DNA of 64,000 nucleotides from CAWDZK01 sp963807005 (lineage in GTDB: Bacteria; Actinomycetota; Actinomycetes; JACCUZ01). The notes below the pieces were generated by a model. The model was given only the letters and a program-made list of their open reading frames with translations. It was not told the DNA's origin and did not search any database. Below, in pieces: positions 51,992 to 59,772 of the stretch. Numbering within the stretch: the stretch's first letter is position 1; each line of letters opens with the position of its first letter. The stretch spans positions 1,084,687 to 1,148,686 of the forward strand of contig CAWDZK010000001.1 in the NCBI GenBank assembly GCA_963807005.1. The letters are read 5' to 3'. A program made the translations under genes and the position numbers.

Positions 51992-54900
51992 GTGCGTCTG
52001 ACACCGATTCGAGCACTGGGTGCCGCCTCCGTCGCCTTGGCCACCGCCTTGGGCACCCTCGTCGCCGCCCCGCCGGCCCTGGCCGCCGGCTCGGTGAGCC
52101 TCTCGGCCCTCGACTCCGCCTACACTCAGGACTTCAACAGTCTGGCGAGCACCGGCACGTCGTCGGTCACTCCCAGTGGCTGGGCTCTCGCCGAGACCGG
52201 GACGAACGCTGATGGCACGTACGCGGCCGGGACTGGATCGAGCAACGCCGGAAACACCTACAGTTTCGGCGCGGCAAGCACCGCGGAGCGGGCCTTCGGC
52301 GGCCTGCTGAGCGGTTCGCTGACCCCAACGGTGGGGGCGGGATTCACCAACAACACCGGCGGCACGATCACCTCGCTCGACATCGCCTACACGGGCGAGC
52401 AGTGGAGGCTGGGGACGGCTGGCCGCGCCGACCGGATGGACTTCCAGCTCAGCACCGACGCATCGTCGTTGACGACAGGCACCTGGACCGACGTCGACGA
52501 GCTCGACTTCAGCAGCCCGAACACCGTGGCCACCGGCGCGCTGGACGGCAACGCGACGGCGAACCGGACCGCCGTGACCGGCAGCATCAGTGGGCTCGAG
52601 CTCACCCAGGGAGCCACCCTGTGGCTGCGCTGGACGGACTTCAACGCGAGCGGCGCCGACGACGGGCTGGCTGTCGACGACTTCTCGCTGACGCCGCGCG
52701 GCTACGCGAGCACCGACGACCCCCCCTCGGTCACGGGCACCACGCCGGTCGACGGAGCGAGCGGGGTCGACAAGGGCTCGAACGTCACCGTGACCTTCTC
52801 CGAGGCCGTGACACCTGCCACGGACGCGTTCGACCTGGTCTGCAACGGCACCGCGAAGCCGGTCACGGTCTCCGGCTCGGGGGACACCTACACGCTGGAC
52901 CCGACGAGCGACTTCGCCGACGGTGACGCGTGCACGCTGACCGTCCTGGCGACCAAGATCTCCGACGACGACACCGTCGACCCGCCGGACACCATGACCT
53001 CGGACTTCACCATGTCCTTCAGCGCCGGCGACGCCTGCCTGGCGCCCTACACCCCGGCTTACGCCATCCAGGGCTCCGGCCCGTCCGCCGCGGTCACCGG
53101 CCCGGTCACCACCGAGGGCGTCGTCGTGGGCGACTACGAAGGCCCGTCCCCGGCGCTGCGCGGCTTCTACCTGCAGGACGTCTCCGGCGACGGTGACACC
53201 GCGACGTCCGACGCCGTCTTCGTCTTCAACGGCAGCAACGACGACGTGGCGCTCGGCGACGTGGTGCGGGTCTCCGGCAATGCCGGCGACTTCCAGGACC
53301 AGACGCAGGTCTCGCGGACGTTCAGCACGCCGATAGCGCACTGCGGCACGGCGACGGTCGACCCGGTCGACGTCACGTTGCCGTTCGCCTCGGCGGACTT
53401 CCCCGAGCGGTACGAGGGCATGCTGGTCCGGATGCCGCAGACCTTGTCGGTGACCGAGCACTTCCAGCTCGGGCGGTTCGGCCAGGTGCTGATGTCCTCC
53501 GGCGGCCGGCTGCAGCAGCCGACCAACGTCGTGGCGCCCGGTGCGGCAGCGCAGGCGATGCAGGCCGCCAACGACCTCAACAAGATCCTGTTCGACGACC
53601 CGCTGCAGAACCAGAACCCGGACCCGATCCTGTTCGGTCGGGGCGGCCAGCCGCTGTCCGCGAGCAACACGCTGCGCGGCGGTGACACCGCCACCGGGGT
53701 CGTCGGCGTCATGACCTACACCTGGGGCGGCAACGGTGCCAGCCCGAACGCCTTCCGGGTCCGCCCGGTCGGCGCACTCGGGGGCGGCGTGCCGGACTTC
53801 CAGCCGGCCAACCCCCGACCGTCGGGTGCTCCGGCTCGCGGCGGGAACGTCGACGTCCGGGTGGCCGGGATGAACCTGCTCAACTTCTTCGACGACCTCG
53901 ACGACGGCGCCGGCGGCGACCAGTGCTACGACGGCGTCTCCCAGCCGCAGACACCCGTCGACTGCCGGGGCGCCGACACGGCGCTCGAGCTGCAGCGGCA
54001 GACCGCCAAGACGGTGGCGGCCGTGACGGGAACCGATGCCGACGTGGTCGGTGTGGTGGAGATCGAGAACGACGGCTACGGCCCGGACAGCGCGATCCAG
54101 TACCTCGTGGACAACCTGAACGCCGCGGCCGGCGCCGGCACGTACGCGTTCGTGGACGCGGACGCCCTGACCGGGCAGGTCGACGCACTCGGCGACGACG
54201 CCATCAAGGTCGGCCTGGTCTACAAGCCGGCCGCGGTGACGCCCGTCGGGCAGACGGCGGCACTGAACTCCGTGGCGTTCGTCAACGGTGGCGACAGCGC
54301 GCCGCGCAACCGCCCGGCGCTGGCGCAGGCGTTCGAGGACAACGCGACGGGCTCCCGGTTCGTCGTGAGCGTCAACCACCTCAAGAGCAAGGGCAGCGCC
54401 TGCCAGGAGCCGGACACCGGCGACGGGCAGGCCAACTGCAACGCGGTGCGGGAGCGCTCCGCGCAGCTGCTCGCCGACTGGCTGAAGAGCGACCCGACCG
54501 GCACCGGTGACCCGGACGCGCTGATCGTCGGCGACCTCAACTCCTACGCGCAGGAGGACCCGATCACCACGCTGAAGGCGGCTGGGTTCCGCAACCTGAT
54601 CGAGGAGCGGGTCGGCGACGAGGCGTACTCCTACGTCTTCGACGGCCAGTGGGGCTACCTCGACCACGCCCTGGCCAACGACTCGATGGAGCGCCAGGTC
54701 AGCGGCGTGGTGGAGTGGCACATCAACGCCGACGAGCCGGGCGTGCTGGACTACAACACCGACTTCAAGTCGGCCGGCCAGGTCGCCTCGCTGTACGCGC
54801 CGGACGAGTTCCGCATCTCCGACCACGACCCGGTGCTGGTCGACCTCGACCTCACCGTGCCCTACGCCTTCTCCGGGTTCTCCGCTCCGGTCGAGAACCC

Positions 54901-55210
54901 GCCGGCGGTCAACGACGTCAAGGCCGGCTCGGCGGTCCCCGTGAAGTTCAGCCTCGGCGCCGACCGCGGTCTGGACGTCTTCGCCGCCGGTCCGTCGGTC
55001 ACCCCGGTGGACTGCACCACCCTGGCGCCGATCGGGACCCCCGTCCCCGCCGCGGCCAACGGCGGCGGCCTGAAGCAGCACGGGCAGACCGGCTCCTACT
55101 CCTTCGTGTGGAAGACGTCGAAGTCGTGGTCGGGCACCTGCCAGGCGTTCGCGTTCACGATGAACGACGCGAGCGGCCGGACCGCGACGGCGTACTTCAC
55201 GATGCGCTGA
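51992..55210 (+). CDS. Large secreted ExeM/NucH-like endonuclease with Ig-like and PxKF domains
   Basis: 1072 residues from GTG 51992, with AAGGA eight bases upstream. A signal peptide ends at APPALAAGS. Domains in order: a beta-sandwich (about 35-235), a Big_5-type Ig domain (PPSVTGTTPVDGASGVDKGSNVTVTFSEAV), an OB-like nuclease accessory domain, and an endonuclease/exonuclease/phosphatase domain. The last has VGVVEIENDGYG, VSVNHLKSKGSACQ, VGDLNSYAQEDPI and ISDHDPVLVDL, the catalytic and metal residues. A C-terminal PVKFSLGADRGLDVFAAG segment matches the PxKF domain. It probably degrades extracellular DNA for nutrient scavenging or biofilm remodelling. Confidence 0.9.
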   Translation: MRLTPIRALGAASVALATALGTLVAAPPALAAGSVSLSALDSAYTQDFNSLASTGTSSVTPSGWALAETGTNADGTYAAGTGSSNAGNTYSFGAASTAERAFGGLLSGSLTPTVGAGFTNNTGGTITSLDIAYTGEQWRLGTAGRADRMDFQLSTDASSLTTGTWTDVDELDFSSPNTVATGALDGNATANRTAVTGSISGLELTQGATLWLRWTDFNASGADDGLAVDDFSLTPRGYASTDDPPSVTGTTPVDGASGVDKGSNVTVTFSEAVTPATDAFDLVCNGTAKPVTVSGSGDTYTLDPTSDFADGDACTLTVLATKISDDDTVDPPDTMTSDFTMSFSAGDACLAPYTPAYAIQGSGPSAAVTGPVTTEGVVVGDYEGPSPALRGFYLQDVSGDGDTATSDAVFVFNGSNDDVALGDVVRVSGNAGDFQDQTQVSRTFSTPIAHCGTATVDPVDVTLPFASADFPERYEGMLVRMPQTLSVTEHFQLGRFGQVLMSSGGRLQQPTNVVAPGAAAQAMQAANDLNKILFDDPLQNQNPDPILFGRGGQPLSASNTLRGGDTATGVVGVMTYTWGGNGASPNAFRVRPVGALGGGVPDFQPANPRPSGAPARGGNVDVRVAGMNLLNFFDDLDDGAGGDQCYDGVSQPQTPVDCRGADTALELQRQTAKTVAAVTGTDADVVGVVEIENDGYGPDSAIQYLVDNLNAAAGAGTYAFVDADALTGQVDALGDDAIKVGLVYKPAAVTPVGQTAALNSVAFVNGGDSAPRNRPALAQAFEDNATGSRFVVSVNHLKSKGSACQEPDTGDGQANCNAVRERSAQLLADWLKSDPTGTGDPDALIVGDLNSYAQEDPITTLKAAGFRNLIEERVGDEAYSYVFDGQWGYLDHALANDSMERQVSGVVEWHINADEPGVLDYNTDFKSAGQVASLYAPDEFRISDHDPVLVDLDLTVPYAFSGFSAPVENPPAVNDVKAGSAVPVKFSLGADRGLDVFAAGPSVTPVDCTTLAPIGTPVPAAANGGGLKQHGQTGSYSFVWKTSKSWSGTCQAFAFTMNDASGRTATAYFTMR

Positions 55211-55236
55211 CGCGCCGCTGAGGTTGCATCGACGAC

Positions 55237-55279
55237 CGGCGAGGGCCGGGGCACGAGGTCTGTGCCCCGGCCCTCGCCG
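55237..55279 (+). terminator. Strong hairpin terminator after the secreted nuclease gene
   Basis: CGGCGAGGGCCGGGGCAC (55237-55254) pairs perfectly over 18 bp with 55262-55279 around a seven-base loop, 26 bp after the stop. Confidence 0.85.
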
Positions 55280-55290
55280 TCTCCGGTCCG

Positions 55291-56283
55291 GTGCGGTACG
55301 AAAGGGCGGTGCCCGACGACGCCCTGCCGCTGGTGCGGCCGATGCTGGCCACGGCCGGGCAGCTGCCACCGGAGGGTCAGGAGGACCGCTGGGCGTTCGA
55401 GATGAAGTGGGACGGCGTGCGGGCCGTCGTCTACCTCGACCGCGGCGACCTGCGGGTGCTGACCCGCAACGACCGCGAGGTCTCGGCCACCTACCCCGAG
55501 CTGCGCGGCCTCGCGGTCGAGCTGACCGCGCACCGGCTGGTGCTCGACGGCGAGCTGGTGGCCTTCGACGAAGCCGGCCGGCCCAGCTTCGGGGAGCTGC
55601 AGAACCGGATGCACGTGCAGGCCCCGAGCCGGCAGCTGCTGGCCCGGGTGCCCGTGAGCCTGCTGGTCTTCGACCTGCTGCACCTCGACGGAACCACGCT
55701 GGTGCCGCTGCCGTACGACGAACGCCGGCAGGCCCTCGAAGGGCTCGGGCTCGCGGGGGAGCGGTGGGCGGTGCCGCCGGCGTTCGACGGCCAGGGCGCC
55801 GACGCTCTCGCGGTCTCGCGGGCGCAGGGGCTCGAAGGCGTGGTGGCCAAGCGGCACGACTCGCCGTACCTGCCCGGGCGCAGGTCCCCGCAGTGGGTCA
55901 AGGTCAAGCACGTCCGCATGCAGGAGGTCGTCGTCGGCGGCTGGTCACCCGGTCAGGGCCGGCGCCAGGGCGGGGTCGGCTCGTTGCTGCTCGGGGTGCC
56001 GGACGCCGACGGGCGACTCGTCTACGCCGGTCACGTCGGCACCGGGTTCACCGAACGGGCGCTGGCCGACCTGGCCGAGCAGCTGCGGGCGGACGAGGTG
56101 GACGAGTCGCCGTTCGTCGACCCGGTGCCACGACTGCACGCGAGGGGCGCCCACTGGGTGCGGCCCCGGCTGGTGGGCGAGGTGGCCTTCACCGAGTGGA
56201 CCCGCGACGGCATGCTCCGCCACCCGGCCTGGCGCGGGCTGCGCCCGGACAAGTCCCCCGACGAGGTCGTGCGGGAGCCCTGA
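55291..56283 (+). CDS. Minimal ATP-dependent DNA ligase (LigD ligase-domain/LigC-like)
   Basis: 330 residues. Nucleotidyltransferase motif I is FEMKWDGVRAVVY (catalytic lysine near residue 39). Motifs III and IIIa are VLDGELVAFD and LLVFDLLHLDG, motif IV is GLEGVVAKR, and motif V is QWVKVKH. An OB-fold with GGWSPGQGRRQGGVGSLLLGV follows. This is the LigD-type ligase module alone, without the polymerase or phosphoesterase modules; no Ku gene is in the window. Start choices are GTG 55291 and GTG 55309. It could serve end joining or base excision repair. Confidence 0.88.
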   Translation: MRYERAVPDDALPLVRPMLATAGQLPPEGQEDRWAFEMKWDGVRAVVYLDRGDLRVLTRNDREVSATYPELRGLAVELTAHRLVLDGELVAFDEAGRPSFGELQNRMHVQAPSRQLLARVPVSLLVFDLLHLDGTTLVPLPYDERRQALEGLGLAGERWAVPPAFDGQGADALAVSRAQGLEGVVAKRHDSPYLPGRRSPQWVKVKHVRMQEVVVGGWSPGQGRRQGGVGSLLLGVPDADGRLVYAGHVGTGFTERALADLAEQLRADEVDESPFVDPVPRLHARGAHWVRPRLVGEVAFTEWTRDGMLRHPAWRGLRPDKSPDEVVREP

Positions 56284-56301
56284 CGCCGTCCCCTTTTCGT
56301 A

Positions 56302-56360
56302 TGAGTGGCGCGTTGTGGCTGTCCGCAATCGAGTGCCGACCACCACTACGCGCCACTCGA
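56302..56360. repeat. Dispersed palindromic element, family 2, copy g
   Basis: TGAGTGGCGCGTTGTGGCTG (56302-56321) pairs with CACCACTACGCGCCACTCGA (56341-56360) with few mismatches. It lies between convergent genes (the ligase and the SH3/peptidase-like gene) and is nearly the same length as the copy at 16404-16461. Confidence 0.72.
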
Positions 56361-56373
56361 GGGGCGGGGAGGC

Positions 56374-57309
56374 TCAGTAGACGGTGACGTGCACGTGGTC
56401 GTAGTGGTTGGCCGTGGTCGACCCGCGGTCCGGCATCGCCCGCCAGCCCTCGCTGCTCCGCTCGACCGTCCAGATGCGCTGCGCGAAGATCACGTAGCTG
56501 ACGCCGAGCCGGCCGGCGTTCGCACGCAGGTACGCCGCGATGCTGCTGCCGAGGGCCCCGGAGGACATGATGTCCAGGGCGTGGCCGGACCCGTGGTCTC
56601 CGCCGCCGGACCTTCCGCCCCAGGCGCTGACCTGCGGGAAGGCGGCGCACACCGCGCGGTAGACGTTGATGGCGTTGGCCGTCAGGCCGCTCTCGACACC
56701 GGACCCGTCCGGGCAGGCCGCGCCGGAGATGCCCTTCGGCACGCTGCTGACGGTCGGCCGCCCGGTGGCGCCGGGGGCGGAGGTGGGCCGGGCCTGGGCC
56801 AGGTCGGCCCGGCGGACCCAGGCCAGCCGCTGTCCGCGCGCGATCTGGGCCCAGCGGCCCTGCACGGCTCCGGTGACCAGCACCTTGCGGCCGGCGTCGA
56901 TCCGGCCGGCGAACCGGGAGCCCTGGCCGGGATCGGACCACACCACCAGGTCGTCCGTCGTCCACCGGGGCGTCAGCGCAGCGCTGCTGGTGGCCACCGC
57001 GCGTTCGGCCAGCCCCTCGACCTGGCCGAGCTGCGGGGGAGGAGTCTCCGGCCGCGCGTACGACCGGGACGCGGCCGTCGCGTCGCGGCGGTCCGGGGCG
57101 GGGCCGGAGAAGGCGGCCGTCACGGACCGGCCGGCGGTGGGCTCGAGCGCCGTGGCGGCCGGGACCACTGCGCCCACGGCCAGCACCGGGACCGTCAGCG
57201 CGCCCCACCGGCGGAGCCGGACGGGGGCGGACGTGGTCTTGCGGTGACGGCCGGCAGGCAGCGTGATCACTCCGGTGCGGATCGGTGGGCGGTGGGACGA
57301 GTCAAACAC
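56374..57309 (-). CDS. Exported SH3-domain protein with a C-terminal peptidase-like (VldE/M15-like) domain
   Basis: 311 residues from GTG 57309. One hydrophobic segment (WGALTVPVLAVGAVVPAATAL, about 30-50) serves as signal or anchor. A bacterial SH3 segment (VVWSDPGQGSRFAGRIDAGRKVLVTGAVQGRWAQIARGQRLAWV) follows. The last 120 residues contain DHGSGHALDIMSSGALGSSIAAYL and TTANHYDHVHVTVY. His-x3-His-x-Leu-Asp and His-x2-His-Val-His resemble zinc ligands of M15-like D,D-peptidases. A role in cell wall processing is likely but substrate and activity are unknown. It is the last gene before lexA on the same strand, 36 bp away. Confidence 0.78.
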   Translation of the reverse strand: MFDSSHRPPIRTGVITLPAGRHRKTTSAPVRLRRWGALTVPVLAVGAVVPAATALEPTAGRSVTAAFSGPAPDRRDATAASRSYARPETPPPQLGQVEGLAERAVATSSAALTPRWTTDDLVVWSDPGQGSRFAGRIDAGRKVLVTGAVQGRWAQIARGQRLAWVRRADLAQARPTSAPGATGRPTVSSVPKGISGAACPDGSGVESGLTANAINVYRAVCAAFPQVSAWGGRSGGGDHGSGHALDIMSSGALGSSIAAYLRANAGRLGVSYVIFAQRIWTVERSSEGWRAMPDRGSTTANHYDHVHVTVY

Positions 57310-57344
57310 ATGACCCCCCGCCCGGCGCGAACCCGTCGGCGTGT

Positions 57345-58091
57345 TCAGACCCGGCGCAGGACCGCCGTCACCTTGCCCAGCACGGCTGCGTCGTCGCCGG
57401 GGATCGGCGCGTACGCCGGGTTGTGCGGCATCAGCCACACGTGCCCGTCGCGACGCTTGAACGTCTTCACGGTGGCCTCGCCGTCGATCATCGCCGCGAC
57501 GATGTCGCCGTTGTCGGCCACCTGCTGCTGGCGGACCACGACCCAGTCGCCGTCGCAGATCGCGGCGTCGACCATCGAGTCGCCGCGGACCTGGAGGAGG
57601 AACAGCGTCCCCTCGCCGACGACCTGACGGGGCAGCGGGAACACGTCCTCCACCGCCTGCTCGGCGAGGATCGGCCCGCCGGCGGCGATCTGCCCGACAA
57701 GCGGCACGTACGCCGCGGCCGGCCGGGCGTCCCCGCTGCCGGTCTCCAGGTCGTGGACGCTGCCGCCGCCGTCGTAGGACGGTGACAGCGCCGGCCGGGG
57801 GTCGGGGCTGCGGACCTCGATGGCGCGCGGTCGGTGCGGGTCGCGGCGCAGGAAGCCCTTCTTCTCCAGCATCGCCAGCTGGTGGGACACGCTGGAGGAG
57901 CTGGTCAGCCCGACGGCCTCGCCGATCTCGCGCATGCTCGGCGGGTACCCCTGCCGCTCCACCGCGGCCCGGATCACCTCGAGCACCCGCCGCTGCCGCG
58001 GCGTCAGTCCGGCCTCGTCCGGGGGCCCGTCAGGGATCTCGGTGACCACCGCGCCGGTCCCGTCGCTGCCGTCCGTGTCCCCTCGCGCCAC
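57345..58091 (-). CDS. lexA: SOS repressor LexA
   Basis: 248 residues from GTG 58091, with GGAGG seven bases before it. The N-terminal winged helix is LTPRQRRVLEVIRAAVERQGYPPSMREIGEAVGLTSSSSVSHQLAMLEKKG. The S24 peptidase half has the Ala-Gly cleavage site (VGQIAAGGPILAE), the serine in VRGDSMVDAAICDGDW and the lysine in GEATVKTFKR. RecA-bound LexA cuts itself, freeing SOS promoters. A 140-base leader separates the gene from its promoter. Confidence 0.95.
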   Translation of the reverse strand: MARGDTDGSDGTGAVVTEIPDGPPDEAGLTPRQRRVLEVIRAAVERQGYPPSMREIGEAVGLTSSSSVSHQLAMLEKKGFLRRDPHRPRAIEVRSPDPRPALSPSYDGGGSVHDLETGSGDARPAAAYVPLVGQIAAGGPILAEQAVEDVFPLPRQVVGEGTLFLLQVRGDSMVDAAICDGDWVVVRQQQVADNGDIVAAMIDGEATVKTFKRRDGHVWLMPHNPAYAPIPGDDAAVLGKVTAVLRRV

Positions 58092-58234
58092 CGGGTGCCT
58101 CCTCGTCCGCCGTGGCCCCGGCGGCCTCCGCCGACGGGGTTGTGTCCGACCCCGCGAGGACGGTGCAGCCATGACCACGACGTGCTCGCCGACGGCCCGG
58201 GCGACCGCTCCCGACTGGGTGCGTCCGAGAGGCA

Positions 58235-58275
58235 ACGCTAGCGATCCTGAGCGCCGGGATCAAACACCTGTTCGA
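58235..58275 (-). promoter_or_regulatory. lexA promoter with overlapping LexA box
   Basis: On the minus strand TTGATC (58263-58258), a 17-bp spacer and TAGCGT (58240-58235) form the promoter. The one-mismatch SOS box TCAAACACCTGTTCGA (58260-58275, plus-strand reading) overlaps its -35, as expected for autorepression. Confidence 0.8.
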
Positions 58276-58330
58276 AGTGTCGCTGGTTTTTGTCCCCGGA
58301 ATGGGGTACAACTCGTACAGGCGTTCGATC

Positions 58331-58342
58331 GAACAGGTGTTC
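58331..58342 (+). promoter_or_regulatory. LexA box for the divergent LysM gene
   Basis: GAACAGGTGTTC is a perfect GAAC-N4-GTTC SOS box, about 95 bp before the LysM start and just after TACAAC/TACAGG -10-like sequences at 58307-58321. Confidence 0.8.
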
Positions 58343-58364
58343 GGCCGAAGGTCGGGACAGCAGC

Positions 58365-58412
58365 AGGACAGGCACGAGGACAGGCACCAGGACAGGCACC
58401 AGGACAGGCACG
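58365..58412 (+). repeat. 12-bp tandem repeat in the 5' leader of the LysM gene
   Basis: Four units of AGGACAGGCAC(G/C) in tandem, with a partial fifth at 58413-58419, lie between the LexA box and the ribosome-binding site. The sequence is purine-rich and not translated in the gene's frame as far as can be seen. Confidence 0.85.
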
Positions 58413-58434
58413 AGGACAGAGCCGGGAGGCCGCG

Positions 58435-58827
58435 ATGAGCACGATGACCGTGAGCACGGAGATCAGAAGCTCGGGGTTCGCCCGCCCGCTCCGGGCCGGC
58501 CGCCCGCTCGCTCCGACGGCGTCGCCTCCGGCGAGCCCGGCGGTGCGGGTCACCCGTCGGGGCCGGCTGCTGGTGACCCTGGTCCTGCTCCTCATGGCGG
58601 TGGCGGCGGCGGTCGTGCTCACCGGGGGAGCCTCGGCGCTGGCCGGCACCGACCAGCCGACGGTGGCGCACGAGCGGGTGACGGTGCTGCCCGGGCAGAC
58701 GCTGTGGCAGATCGCCGAGCGCAGCGCCCCCGGTGCCGACCCGCGCGAGACGGTGCAGCGGATCCTCGACCTGAACGGGCTGCAGACCGCCCAGGTCGAG
58801 GCCGGTACGGCGCTTCTGCTGCCGTAG
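58435..58827 (+). CDS. Small LysM membrane protein, probable SOS cell-division inhibitor
   Basis: 130 residues from ATG 58435, with GGGAGG upstream. A cytosolic N terminus of about 42 residues, one membrane helix (LLVTLVLLLMAVAAAVVLTGG) and an extracellular LysM domain (VTVLPGQTLWQIAERSAPGADPRETVQRILDLNGLQTAQVEAGTALLLP). A LysM protein encoded divergently from lexA under a LexA box matches Bacillus YneA and mycobacterial Rv2719c/ChiZ, which block division during DNA damage. The sequence assignment is firm for LysM; the inhibitor role is inferred from location. Confidence 0.82.
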   Translation: MSTMTVSTEIRSSGFARPLRAGRPLAPTASPPASPAVRVTRRGRLLVTLVLLLMAVAAAVVLTGGASALAGTDQPTVAHERVTVLPGQTLWQIAERSAPGADPRETVQRILDLNGLQTAQVEAGTALLLP

Positions 58828-59008
58828 CCCGACGGCGACCTGCGTCCCCGCCGCGGCTGGCCACGACGACGGTGCCCGACACGCCGTGTCCCACTCTCCG
58901 GACGGTCTACGGACGCCCGTTCTGGCGCGCTGACCTGCGGCGATGTCCGGGAACGCCCTGGTCCCGGGGTGCCGGGCAAAATCAACCGAACGGATGTCCC
59001 CGGACCGC

Positions 59009-59038
59009 TTGCACATGTGGTGGTGCCGGGCATACCGT
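59009..59038 (+). promoter_or_regulatory. nrdRJ promoter
   Basis: TTGCAC (59009-59014), an 18-bp spacer and TACCGT (59033-59038) are followed at once by an NrdR-box-like sequence. The remainder of the 344-bp gap (58828-59008) shows no gene or clear structure. Confidence 0.6.
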
Positions 59039-59040
59039 CC

Positions 59041-59086
59041 CACTACATCTTGTGAATGACACTGCTGTAGTTATCCACATGTAGTC
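59041..59086 (+). promoter_or_regulatory. Pair of NrdR-box-like sites
   Basis: CACTACATCTTGTG (59041-59054) fits the palindromic NrdR pattern. A second, inverted partial copy with CACATGTAGT lies about 30 bp further on (59076-59085). NrdR binds two boxes roughly three helical turns apart, which supports autorepression of nrdRJ. Confidence 0.6.
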
Positions 59087-59171
59087 CCCAGGATCTGGCC
59101 CCGATCCACAGGTTGTCCCGGGCCCGGTCCCCAGATCCGTCCACAGCCGAGCGCCGAGGGAGGCCATCGAC

Positions 59172-59690
59172 ATGCACTGTCCGTTCTGCCGGCACAGCGA
59201 CAGCCGGGTGGTCGACAGCCGCGCCTCGGACGACGGCACGTCGATCCGCCGGCGTCGGCAGTGCATGCACGACGCGTGCGCCAAGCGGTTCACCACCCTG
59301 GAGACCGCGTCACTGTCGGTGACCAAGCGGTCCGGCGCCAGCGAGCCGTTCAGCCGGGACAAGGTGCTGGTCGGGGTGCGCAAGGCCTGCCAGGGCCGGC
59401 CGGTCAGCGAGGACGACCTGGCCCTGCTGGCCCAGCGGGTCGAGGAGACGGTGCGGGCCAGCGGAGTCGCCGAGATCGAGGCGCACGAGGTCGGCATGGC
59501 CGTGCTGCCGCCGCTGCGCGAGCTGGACGAGGTCGCGTACCTGCGCTTCGCCTCGGTCTACCGCGCCTTCGAGGACCTCGAGGCGTTCGAGGCCGAGATC
59601 GCGCTGCTGCGCGCCGAGCACGACCTCAGTCGCGACGCCGGGGCGGCCGGCGCCGTCGGGACGCCCGGCCGGGGCCAGCCCCACCCCTAG
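59172..59690 (+). CDS. nrdR: Transcriptional repressor NrdR
   Basis: 172 residues starting MHCPFCRHSDSRVVDSRASDD, the zinc ribbon with C-x2-C and a second pair (RRRRQCMHDACAKRFTT, where the usual C-x2-C is C-x4-C-like). An ATP-cone domain follows (VTKRSGASEPFSRDKVLVGVRKACQGRPVSEDDLALLAQRVEETV). NrdR senses ATP/dATP and represses ribonucleotide reductase genes. It precedes nrdJ by 82 bp, as in Streptomyces. The inserted residues in the second cysteine pair deserve a check. Confidence 0.94.
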   Translation: MHCPFCRHSDSRVVDSRASDDGTSIRRRRQCMHDACAKRFTTLETASLSVTKRSGASEPFSRDKVLVGVRKACQGRPVSEDDLALLAQRVEETVRASGVAEIEAHEVGMAVLPPLRELDEVAYLRFASVYRAFEDLEAFEAEIALLRAEHDLSRDAGAAGAVGTPGRGQPHP

Positions 59691-59772
59691 AAGTCCACCT
59701 GGGCGCCCGCGGATCGGGATGGCCTGTCGGTGCAGAAGTGTTGAATTCATAAGCGGTTCGGGAGGAGCAGGG

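Noticed and set aside
51833..55369. An 1178-codon minus-strand frame opposite the secreted nuclease, and the 1073-codon plus-strand frame opposite lhr (13185-16406)
   Set aside because: Same artefact: no conserved motif, extreme Arg/Val content, and the opposite strand carries full-length known proteins.
58365..58419. Repeat block upstream of the LysM gene as a possible CRISPR array
   Set aside because: Units are 12 bp, directly tandem without spacers, and no cas genes are near.
59068..59080. TTATCCACA in the nrdR leader as a DnaA box
   Set aside because: The nonamer TAGTTATCCACA does match a DnaA-box core, but it is single and lies within the NrdR-box pair. DnaA co-control of nrd genes is known in E. 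coli, yet one site is too little evidence to call here.
58828..59171. A cobalamin riboswitch before nrdRJ, expected for a B12-dependent enzyme
   Set aside because: No B12-box or suitable stem set is visible; the region instead shows a normal promoter and NrdR-like boxes. A riboswitch would more usually control the B12-independent reductase.
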